NCBI GenBank assembly: GCA_041569895.1
Contig: JBFFXF010000353.1
Span: 1-6,530, forward strand
Length of the DNA stretch: 6,530 nt
DNA from: JBFFXF01 sp041569895
GTDB lineage: Bacteria; Planctomycetota; UBA8108; JACQVS01
Direction: 5' to 3'
Part shown: one piece after another, positions 1 to 5,998 of the stretch
Layout: every line of letters starts with the position of its first letter
How positions within the stretch are numbered: position 1 is the stretch's first letter
Program-made: the position numbers and the translations under genes
The notes under the pieces: generated by a model
Database searches by the model: none
The model's input: only the letters and a program-made list of their open reading frames with translations
What the model was told of the DNA's origin: nothing

Positions 1-2279
1 AGAGCGCGATCGGCCCGGCTGCCGAGCCGGCCCACCGAGAGGAGCTCGTCGATGAGCGCCCGCGACTCACCGCGGATCGCGAGCTGCAGCCGTCGCGCGC
101 TCGCGGAGGCCTCGCCTCCCGTGTCGCCGAGCGTCGCGAGCACCTCGCGTTCGAGCTCGACGAGCGTGCGCAGTGTGTCGGCGGCGTTCTCGAGACGCTC
201 GAAGCGGTGCACGATGGTGAAGACGTCGCGCACGGCGGCGAGCTCGTCCCGCGTCGCGCTGAACGCGGTCCGCAAGCGCGAGGCGGAGACCGCCGGACCC
301 CCCTCCTCGAGAGGCCGCGCGCGAGACTGCGACGCGGGAGGCCGTGACGAGGGGTCCGACAGCGTCTCGGGGTCGATGGCGGTGACCATCGCCGCCGCGG
401 TCGCGAGCGCCGCCCCGCGCAGCTCGAGCGCGCTCTCCCCGGCGGCGAGCCGCAACCGCCGGGCGATCAGCGACAGACCGCGCCGCTGGACCGAGGGCAG
501 CGTCACGGTCCCGCCGAGCGTTTCGAGCAACGCGGCGATCTGCATCCACCCGTCCGCATGGCGGGGAACCTCCGCCGCGATCGAGCGCATCAGCTCGATG
601 CGCGCGGGATCCGCGGTCAGCTCCGTCGCCTGCGGATCTCCGACGCCCGAGAGGATGGCGTTCCAGTCGCGGGCAGCGCGTTCGAGCTCGCCGTCGATCT
701 CGCCGAGACGTGCGTACCACTCCCCGCCCTCGGGCGGGTCCGGCAGGAACTCGACGCGCAGCGCCACCGACGGCGTGCGCGTCTGCTGTCCGAGCCCGTC
801 CTCGGCGACCACCTCGAAGCGAGCCGTCTCGCCCTGGCGGAGCTCGAGCGCGCCGAGGTCGAGCGAGTGGCGGCGCGCGAACGCGGTGACGTCGCTTCCG
901 TCGAGCGGCATGTCGATCGCCCGGGCCAGGCCGGCGGCGGTCTCGACCTCGACGCGCAGCGAGAGAACGCCGATGTCATCCCGTCCCTCGACGCGGATCC
1001 AGAGCGGGCGGCCGGGCTCGATCGACACCTCCTGCCCGGTCGGCTCGATGAGGCGCAGCCGCGGCGGCGCGTCGTCGAGGGCCACGAGCGCATGAGGACC
1101 GGTGCTCGCGCTCTCGATTCCGTCGGTGTCCTCGAGGAAGAGACGGAAGCGCGTCGAGCGGCGCAGCACGGTCGAGAAGCCGAATCGTTCGCCGTCGACG
1201 GCGAGCGCGCGCGGCTCGGTGTCCTCGCCGTCTATCTGCACGGCGGCGGCACGCAACGAGCGGTCGGCGCGCGCGGCGATCTCCACCGCCGTTCCCCTGA
1301 CCGCAGCGACGCGTCCGGAGCTCGACGTCCGCGTCTCCGGCTCGCGACCGGTGTACTCCGGGTACGTCAGGGTCATCCGGAACTCGACGGTCCGCGGCCG
1401 TGACTTCACCTCGATGCGGAACGTCTCTCCCAGATAGTCACCGGCGCGCACGCGGTACTCGAGCGATCGCTCGAGCGACGCGAGCGTGTGCGCGAACCGT
1501 GCGGGGCTCGCCGACCGGCTCCCGCGCCGGCGCTCGATCCGCATCGCGGCGCGACGCCAGGCGCCCGTGCCGGGCTCGCGCCACTCGAGCTCGGCGCCGA
1601 GGGGGTCGCCCTCGATCGCCATGGCGCGCACGTCGATCGCCGCCCCCTGGCCGGCGATGGCATCGCCGGGCTCCACTCGCATCACCACGGTCGTCGGGCG
1701 CGGCAGATCCGACGTCGGGCGCACGAGACGGTGGAGGAGCAGCCGCGATGCCTCCGGGTGCGCGAGGAGGACGCCGGTGACGACGAGCGCCACCGACGCT
1801 CCGAGCGCCAGCGCCCGGCGAGCCGGACGCGAATCGATCAGCGCGGTCGGCTCGATGCGGCGCAGTCGATCGCCGGTGTGCTCCTCGAGCGCGGCGAGGA
1901 GCTCCGGCGAGACCCGCGCGTCCGGCTCGCCGGCAAGCTCGCAGACGGTCAGCAGCGCCTCATCGAGCGTCGGGCGGGCTGCCTCGACCGCCCTCGCGAG
2001 ATGGACCACCGGGCGACGGGCGACGAGCGGCGCGATGACGGCGCGCGAGAGCGTGACCACCCCGCCGACGAGAGCGCTCGCGGTGATGACCACGCGAGCC
2101 GGGACGTCGAGGATCAGCCAGCGGTCGAGCGCGAGGGCGAGCGCGACGAGCCCGGCGATGACCCCGAGCGACACGCCGAGGCCGCGCAGCGTCGCGACCA
2201 GTCGCGCGCGTCGATCGTAGCGGTCGAGGAACCGCCGGATGGAGTCGGGTATCCGCGGAGCGGACGCATCGGGCTGCAT
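1..2279 (-). CDS. DUF4175-like large membrane protein, N-terminal part (runs off left edge)
   Basis: One unbroken minus-strand frame runs from the ATG at 2279 to the window edge, giving 759 residues with no stop. Three hydrophobic helices are visible: about 34-52, 60-84 and 155-173. A soluble loop (about 85-154) lies between the second and third. Residues after about 175 look extracytoplasmic, with Ig-like beta-rich stretches containing MRVEPGD (200-206), LTYPEYTGREPE (304-315) and DDAPPRLRLIEPTG (402-415). The TYPEYTGR-type motif and the three-helix topology resemble the DUF4175 / TIGR02302-like proteins that I recall from planctomycetes and alphaproteobacteria, often near MoxR/DUF58/vWA genes; no such genes are visible here. 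From about 520 the sequence becomes helical and charged, and the C-terminus is missing. The start is chosen because the hydrophobic N-terminus follows directly and a promoter-like sequence sits just upstream; no clear Shine-Dalgarno precedes it. Function is unknown. The coding call is strong; the family name is recalled from motif resemblance and unverified. Confidence 0.85.
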   Translation of the reverse strand, partial: MQPDASAPRIPDSIRRFLDRYDRRARLVATLRGLGVSLGVIAGLVALALALDRWLILDVPARVVITASALVGGVVTLSRAVIAPLVARRPVVHLARAVEAARPTLDEALLTVCELAGEPDARVSPELLAALEEHTGDRLRRIEPTALIDSRPARRALALGASVALVVTGVLLAHPEASRLLLHRLVRPTSDLPRPTTVVMRVEPGDAIAGQGAAIDVRAMAIEGDPLGAELEWREPGTGAWRRAAMRIERRRGSRSASPARFAHTLASLERSLEYRVRAGDYLGETFRIEVKSRPRTVEFRMTLTYPEYTGREPETRTSSSGRVAAVRGTAVEIAARADRSLRAAAVQIDGEDTEPRALAVDGERFGFSTVLRRSTRFRLFLEDTDGIESASTGPHALVALDDAPPRLRLIEPTGQEVSIEPGRPLWIRVEGRDDIGVLSLRVEVETAAGLARAIDMPLDGSDVTAFARRHSLDLGALELRQGETARFEVVAEDGLGQQTRTPSVALRVEFLPDPPEGGEWYARLGEIDGELERAARDWNAILSGVGDPQATELTADPARIELMRSIAAEVPRHADGWMQIAALLETLGGTVTLPSVQRRGLSLIARRLRLAAGESALELRGAALATAAAMVTAIDPETLSDPSSRPPASQSRARPLEEGGPAVSASRLRTAFSATRDELAAVRDVFTIVHRFERLENAADTLRTLVELEREVLATLGDTGGEASASARRLQLAIRGESRALIDELLSVGRLGSRADRA

Positions 2280-2287
2280 GGTGGCCC

Positions 2288-2316
2288 AGTGTACCGCAGC
2301 GGAGTTGCGTCCCCAA
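2288..2316 (-). promoter_or_regulatory. Candidate sigma70-like promoter for the DUF4175-like gene
   Basis: On the minus strand, TTGGGG (2316-2311) and TACACT (2293-2288) are separated by 17 bases. The -10 matches the consensus at four of six positions. The distance from the -10 to the ATG at 2279 is only eight bases, so the transcript would be leaderless or nearly so, which fits the lack of a Shine-Dalgarno site. This is a pattern match only. Confidence 0.35.
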
Positions 2317-2347
2317 GGCGACGCGCGGTACGATGCGTTCGGTACGA
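2291..2347. repeat. Three CGGTAC words in the divergent promoter region
   Basis: CGGTACGA occurs twice in direct orientation, at 2326-2333 and 2340-2347, exactly 14 bases apart start to start. The inverted core GTACCG occurs at 2291-2296. The first direct copy and the inverted copy overlap the two opposing candidate -10 elements, so the repetition could reflect promoter sequence or a regulator-binding site. The words are short and could be chance. Confidence 0.4.
2305..2334 (+). promoter_or_regulatory. Candidate sigma70-like promoter for the ThuA gene
   Basis: TTGCGT (2305-2310) and TACGAT (2329-2334) are separated by 18 bases on the plus strand. The -35 is weak (TTG only); the -10 matches at four of six positions. 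A start about seven bases downstream would leave a leader of roughly 30 bases holding the GGAGA site. It overlaps the opposing candidate promoter, so the two would compete for RNA polymerase. Confidence 0.3.
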
Positions 2348-2357
2348 CCCCCCACAC

Positions 2358-2362
2358 GGAGA
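2358..2362 (+). promoter_or_regulatory. Ribosome binding site of the ThuA gene
   Basis: GGAGA lies eight bases before the ATG at 2371. It decides the start: the same frame is open further upstream to an ATG at 2239, but that would overlap the divergent gene and would bury the signal peptide. Confidence 0.65.
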
Positions 2363-2370
2363 ACCGAGCC

Positions 2371-3900
2371 ATGATCCCAGTCCACCGCCGCCTTGCGGGC
2401 GCCCTCGCCCTCCTCCTGACCACCGCGCTCGCGCCGGTCGCCACGACCGCGGCCCCGCCGCCGCTGCGGGCGCTCCTCGTCGCCGGTGGGTGCTGCCACG
2501 ACTACCCGGAGCAGACACGGATCCTCACGGTCGGGATCAGCAAGCGCGCGCGCGTCGAGTGGACGATCGTTCGCGGCGACACGAAACGAGAGACGCAGCT
2601 GGACCTCTATCGCAAGAAGGACTGGGCGAAGGGCTACGACGTCGTCGTCCACAACGAGTGCTTCGGCGCCGTCAAGGACGTTGAGTTCGTGGAGACCATC
2701 ACGCGGGCCCACCACGAGGGCACCGCCGGCGTGGTCATCCACTGCTCGATGCACAGCTACCGCGCCGCGCCGACCGATGAGTGGCCGAAGTTTCTCGGCG
2801 TGACGTCGCGCCGGCACGAGCGACACCGTCCCCTGAAGGTCAAGGTGATCGATCGCGAGCACCCGATTCTCGCCACTTTTCCCGACGAGTGGGACACGCC
2901 GAACGGCGAGCTCTACATCATCGAGAAGCTGTGGCCGAACACGAAGCCGCTCGCGAAGGCGTACGGCGTCGACACCCGCAAGGACCACGTCGTCGCCTGG
3001 ACGAACACGTACGGCAAGGGACGCGTCTTCGGCACCACGCTCGGGCACCACAACGAGACGATGGCGCAGGACGAGTACCTCGACATGGTCACGCGCGGTC
3101 TCCTGTGGGCGTGCGGGAAGCTCCAGGAGGACGGCACGCCGGCGCCGGGCCTCGAGGTCGAGCCGGCCGCGGCTCGCGAGCGGACGAAGATTCTCCTCAT
3201 CGGCCACAAGCCGGATCACCCGCACGGGACGCACATGTACATGCACGAGTGCCGGCTGCTGGCGAAATGCCTCCAGCAGACGCCGGGCGTCGAGCCGGTG
3301 GTCTCGGACGGCGTGCCCGAAGAGCCGGGCGCGCTCGACGGCGTGCGGGCGATCGTGCTCTACACGAGCCCGGGAGGGCCGATCCTCCTCGGCGGCCCGA
3401 GGCGCGCGGAGATCGAGAAGCTCCTCGCCGACGGGGTCGGGCTGACGGCGATCCACTGGGCGACCGGCGACCAGGACCCCGAGCGCGGCGAGCGATACAT
3501 GAAGATCCTCGGCGGATGGTTCAGCACCAAGTTCAGCGGGCTGAAGACGACGAAACGTCCGCTGGTCCAGGTGAAACCCGATCACCCGATCTGCCGGGGC
3601 TGGAAGCCGTACGAGCTCCACGAGGAGTACTACCTGGATTTAAGGTTCGACTCGCGAGCGCAGCCGGTGCTGCAGGTGGAGGTCGACGGCAAGAACCAGG
3701 TGGTGGCCTGGGCGCACGAGCGTGAGGACGGCGGGCGGTCGTTCGGAACGACGCTCGGCCACTTCCACCGCAACTTCACCATCGACGCGTTCCGCAAGGC
3801 GATCGTCAACGGCATCCTGTGGACCGCGGGAGTCGAGGTCCCCGCCGGCGGCGCGCCGTGCGAGATCGGCCCGAGGGAGCGCGAGCTGCCGCCGCAGTAG
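2371..3900 (+). CDS. Secreted protein with two fused ThuA domains of different subtypes
   Basis: The protein has 509 residues. Residues 1-28 form a signal peptide (basic MIPVHRR, a Leu/Ala-rich core, likely cleavage near 27-28), so it is exported. Domain 1 (about 32-251) carries LLVAGGCCHDYPEQ (35-48), VVVHNECFG (91-99), VVIHCSMHSYR (121-131), LYIIEKLWPN (181-190) and FGTTLGHHNETM (220-231). Domain 2 (about 272-490) carries ILLIGHKPDHPHG (274-286), HECRLLAKCLQ (292-302), ITRG-like ICRGWKP (407-413), HEEYYLDLRF (417-426) and FGTTLGHFHRNF (458-469). Both match ThuA-type class I glutamine amidotransferase-like folds, but to two different subtypes familiar from Planctomycetes and Verrucomicrobia, where they usually occur as separate proteins. 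The ThuA fold lacks a proven general reaction; roles in sugar (trehalose and related) utilisation have been proposed. A TTA leucine codon followed by AGG (3640-3645) is unusual against the GC-rich codon use. The gene is monocistronic, divergent from the DUF4175-like gene and convergent with the phosphatase gene. Confidence 0.93.
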   Translation: MIPVHRRLAGALALLLTTALAPVATTAAPPPLRALLVAGGCCHDYPEQTRILTVGISKRARVEWTIVRGDTKRETQLDLYRKKDWAKGYDVVVHNECFGAVKDVEFVETITRAHHEGTAGVVIHCSMHSYRAAPTDEWPKFLGVTSRRHERHRPLKVKVIDREHPILATFPDEWDTPNGELYIIEKLWPNTKPLAKAYGVDTRKDHVVAWTNTYGKGRVFGTTLGHHNETMAQDEYLDMVTRGLLWACGKLQEDGTPAPGLEVEPAAARERTKILLIGHKPDHPHGTHMYMHECRLLAKCLQQTPGVEPVVSDGVPEEPGALDGVRAIVLYTSPGGPILLGGPRRAEIEKLLADGVGLTAIHWATGDQDPERGERYMKILGGWFSTKFSGLKTTKRPLVQVKPDHPICRGWKPYELHEEYYLDLRFDSRAQPVLQVEVDGKNQVVAWAHEREDGGRSFGTTLGHFHRNFTIDAFRKAIVNGILWTAGVEVPAGGAPCEIGPRERELPPQ

Positions 3901-3916
3901 CCGGTCGCCGGACGAG

Positions 3917-4972
3917 TTACTTGATGTCCCTGGGAGGCGGAGGCCTGCCGACCTTGACCCGTCGCCGGCGCACCGGGGAGACCTCGTAGAACGCGTCGCC
4001 CTCCACGACGAGGCACACGGCGGGTCCGCGGTTCTTGCTCTCGACGTCCGTCATGATGACGCGTCCGCCGAGCTTGACGCCGATCCCGCCTCTCGACTTG
4101 GTGTGAGCGACGACGATGCGCCGGGCCTCGTTGTGAGCCAGGAAGACTTCGAGCCGCTCGCGCAGCATCTTGCTCGAGCCGCGGGCGAGCCCCCGGTACC
4201 AGAGCGGACCGAGCTGATCGTCGACGATGGCGCCGGTGGGTTTCGACTCGACGCCGGCGCGGAGCTCGTGACGGACGGCGGTGTTGATCTGTTGCAGGCT
4301 CATCGCGGAGTACTTCGGCGAGATGCCGCCGTGGACGAAGACGAGATCGTTCAGCCGGATGGCGACGTTCAGCTGCTTCAGCCAGGAGCCGTAGCGGCCT
4401 TCCGGCGACATGCCCTCGATGAACTGGAACTTCTTCACCGGGCGACGGGCGTACCAGCGCTTGCGGTACTTCTCATCGTTCGCCGCGGGATCGCCCGCCT
4501 TCCGGAGCTCCTCGAGGTGGCGCATGAACAGCTCGTCGCGCTGCTTCGCGGCGTCCTCGGTGCGGAACTCGGCGAACTCTCCCGGGTGCGTGTAGGTGTA
4601 ATCGCCACAGAGACGCAGCGCCTCGTGGTTGCCGAGGAGGGGGTGCACGCGACCGCCCGCGCCCGGCGCTTGCTCCTCCAGCGTCATCAGCAGGTCGATC
4701 ACGCGCCGGGAATGCGGCCCGCGGTCGACGAAGTCGCCGAGGAGCACGAGGTGCGTCGGCCCGCCGACCCACTTCAGCTTCCTGTCGATGACGCGAGCTG
4801 CGATGAGCACGCGCACGAGCTGCCTGTGGCCTCCGTGCACGTCCCCGACGGCGACGATCCGCTTGACGCCCTTCCAGACGCACTCCGAGGCGAGCGTGCC
4901 GCGGACGGGGAGAAGCGAGCAGGCGACGGCGAGGAGCACGAGGGCGAGCAACGCCGGACGTCGAGTTCCCAT
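3917..4972 (-). CDS. Exported PPP-family (Shewanella-like) metallophosphatase
   Basis: The protein has 351 residues. It contains the full set of PPP metallophosphoesterase motifs in order: GDVHGG (43-48, metal ligands D44 and H46), GDFVDRG (79-85, D80 plus D83/R84), GNHE (114-117, N115 and H116), FVHGG (212-216, H214) and VVAHT (287-291, H290). GPLWYRG (255-261) is typical of the Shewanella-like (Shelph) bacterial branch. The expected reaction is dinuclear-metal hydrolysis of phosphomonoesters, probably phosphoproteins, but the substrate is unknown. Residues 1-29 look like a signal peptide with a hydrophobic core at 8-22; C18 after AVA is a poor lipobox, so a lipoprotein is possible. The start at 4972 is preferred because GGAGGT lies eight bases upstream and the signal peptide begins there; the same frame extends to an ATG at 5077 without those features. 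The gene ends 16 bases from the ThuA stop, convergently. It lies downstream of the C26 gene in the same direction. Confidence 0.93.
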   Translation of the reverse strand: MGTRRPALLALVLLAVACSLLPVRGTLASECVWKGVKRIVAVGDVHGGHRQLVRVLIAARVIDRKLKWVGGPTHLVLLGDFVDRGPHSRRVIDLLMTLEEQAPGAGGRVHPLLGNHEALRLCGDYTYTHPGEFAEFRTEDAAKQRDELFMRHLEELRKAGDPAANDEKYRKRWYARRPVKKFQFIEGMSPEGRYGSWLKQLNVAIRLNDLVFVHGGISPKYSAMSLQQINTAVRHELRAGVESKPTGAIVDDQLGPLWYRGLARGSSKMLRERLEVFLAHNEARRIVVAHTKSRGGIGVKLGGRVIMTDVESKNRGPAVCLVVEGDAFYEVSPVRRRRVKVGRPPPPRDIK

Positions 4973-4980
4973 CGCGTGCC

Positions 4981-4986
4981 ACCTCC
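4981..4986 (-). promoter_or_regulatory. Strong Shine-Dalgarno of the phosphatase gene
   Basis: On the minus strand GGAGGT precedes the ATG at 4972 with an eight-base spacer. It is the best Shine-Dalgarno in the window and selects this start over the in-frame ATG at 5077. Confidence 0.85.
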
Positions 4987-5009
4987 ACTGCGAGCGGGAC
5001 AGCCGTCGC

Positions 5010-5037
5010 GGGCCGCCAGACCGATCGGTGACGGCCC
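5010..5037 (-). repeat. 28-base inverted repeat with an inner 10-base palindrome in the phosphatase leader
   Basis: Perfect six-base arms GGGCCG and CGGCCC (5010-5015 and 5032-5037) enclose the perfect palindrome ACCGATCGGT (5020-5029). As RNA it could form an outer six-pair stem and a small inner stem with a GATC loop. No run of T follows on either strand, so it does not look like an intrinsic terminator. It lies between the candidate promoter and the Shine-Dalgarno, where an operator or a leader hairpin would sit. Confidence 0.45.
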
Positions 5038-5049
5038 CCTCCGGTCCCC

Positions 5050-5077
5050 AGGGTAACCGACGGCATCGAGAGCTCAA
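5050..5077 (-). promoter_or_regulatory. Candidate sigma70-like promoter for the phosphatase gene
   Basis: On the minus strand TTGAGC (5077-5072; four of six -35 matches) and TACCCT (5055-5050; three of six -10 matches) are 16 bases apart. A start near 5043 would give a leader of about 70 bases with the inverted repeat and Shine-Dalgarno. The -10 context, CGGTTACCCTGGG, resembles CGGTACACTGGG at the DUF4175-like gene. The match is weak. Confidence 0.3.
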
Positions 5078-5110
5078 AGCCCCGCACCGATGTCACGACT
5101 CGCTGTCCCG

Positions 5111-5995
5111 TCACGCGTCCTCGAGCCGCCGCGCTCGCGCCCCGCGAGCCGCCGCGACGAACGCCTCGATGATGGCGAGCTGCTTCTCGTCGAGGATGGT
5201 GAGCTCCGGGTGCCACTGGATGCCGACGATCCACGCGCCGGTTTCCGGCGCGATCTCGATCGCCTCGATGACGCCGTCCGGAGAGCGCGCCGTGACGCGC
5301 ACGGATTCGCCGGGACGGTCGACCGCCTGGCCGTGAAAGCTCGGCACGGCGCGCAGCCGCGTGACGCCGAGAGCGCGGCCGATGTGACTCTGCGCGGTGA
5401 TCTCGACATCGTGACCGGCGAGGCCGAAGTGCGTCGCCGCGAGCTCGGCGTCGTCGCGCATGTCGCGCAGCGTGCCCCCCTGCGAGACGTTGAGGATCTG
5501 ACAGCCGCGACAGATGCCGAGAATCGGCAGGCCGCGACGGCGCGCCTCGCGCAGGAGCGCGAGCTCGAAATCGTCACGCGGGCGGTCGACCGACTGCGCG
5601 CGGACCGGGTCCCCGCCGTAGAGCGTCGGATCGACATCGCCCCCGCCGGTCAGGAGCAGGCCGTCGATCCCGGCGAGGAGGTCGCGGGCGCGCTCGGGCC
5701 CGAAAGCGGCGGCGGCGTCGGGCTCGACGGTGACCAGATGCGCGCCGGCGCGGGCCATCACCTGGTCGTACGTCGCTCGCACGATGCCGAGCTCGTTCAG
5801 CCAGGTGTCCTCGAGAGACATCGCGATGCGCGGCGCGTCCGCGGGAACCACGGCGTGACGCCAGAGGTCGAAGACGCCGCGAGCGATGGCAAGGAGCACG
5901 ACGAGGGCGACAACGGCGAGCGTCGAGCGCAGGATCCACCGCCGGACGCGTCTCGACCGGGACTCCGTCGCGCGTGGTCGACTCGCCCCGTCCAT
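5111..5995 (-). CDS. Membrane-anchored peptidase C26 / gamma-glutamyl hydrolase-like protein (class I glutamine amidotransferase fold)
   Basis: The protein has 294 residues. An arginine-rich N-terminus (12-19) precedes one hydrophobic helix (about 22-43), which by the positive-inside rule puts the catalytic domain outside the cytoplasm. The domain (about 55-285) has LLLTGGGDVDPTLYG (113-127), DRPRDDFELALLREA (137-151), the nucleophile elbow GICRGCQ (160-166, Cys162) and WHPE (261-264, His262 and Glu264), so the Cys-His-Glu triad is complete. The family (PuuD-like, Pfam peptidase C26) hydrolyses gamma-glutamyl amide bonds such as gamma-glutamyl-GABA; the substrate here is unknown. The family's usual HHQA motif reads FHGQA (220-224). 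Most bacterial relatives are cytosolic and near 250 residues; the extra length is the N-terminal anchor. It starts three bases after the stop of the ATP-grasp gene, so the two are one operon. A GAGGA at 6010-6006, inside the upstream gene, is a possible Shine-Dalgarno with a ten-base spacer. Confidence 0.92.
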   Translation of the reverse strand: MDGASRPRATESRSRRVRRWILRSTLAVVALVVLLAIARGVFDLWRHAVVPADAPRIAMSLEDTWLNELGIVRATYDQVMARAGAHLVTVEPDAAAAFGPERARDLLAGIDGLLLTGGGDVDPTLYGGDPVRAQSVDRPRDDFELALLREARRRGLPILGICRGCQILNVSQGGTLRDMRDDAELAATHFGLAGHDVEITAQSHIGRALGVTRLRAVPSFHGQAVDRPGESVRVTARSPDGVIEAIEIAPETGAWIVGIQWHPELTILDEKQLAIIEAFVAAARGARARRLEDA

Positions 5996-5998
5996 GCG

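Noticed and set aside
52..1095. Long plus-strand frame opposite the DUF4175-like gene
   Set aside because: The translation is low-complexity Ser/Arg/Ala with no motif; the opposite strand has a coherent membrane protein. The plus frames at 558-1403, 1102-1437, 1400-1780 and 1486-2220 fail for the same reason.
2239..2370. Upstream ATG extension of the ThuA gene
   Set aside because: It would overlap the divergent gene and put 44 unrelated residues before a clear signal peptide; GGAGA supports the ATG at 2371.
1488..2684. 398-residue plus-strand frame crossing the divergent promoter region
   Set aside because: Arg/Asp-rich composition typical of GC-rich shadow frames; it overlaps two supported genes.
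1960..3621. 553-residue minus-strand frame opposite the ThuA gene
   Set aside because: It spans the start of the DUF4175-like gene, the promoter region and most of ThuA, has no recognisable motif, and is rich in Arg and Val as antisense frames are.
3901..3911. CCGG-TCG-CCGG hairpin as an intrinsic terminator
   Set aside because: Only four base pairs and no T run on either strand.
3722..5056. 444-residue plus-strand frame opposite the phosphatase
   Set aside because: Antisense shadow; the minus strand shows every PPP catalytic motif in order.
4973..5077. N-terminal extension of the phosphatase to the ATG at 5077
   Set aside because: The added 35 residues lack signal character, and the strong Shine-Dalgarno and signal peptide fit the ATG at 4972.
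4473..5234. 253-residue minus-strand frame overlapping the phosphatase and C26 genes
   Set aside because: His/Arg/Ala-rich shadow that overlaps two supported genes in other frames.
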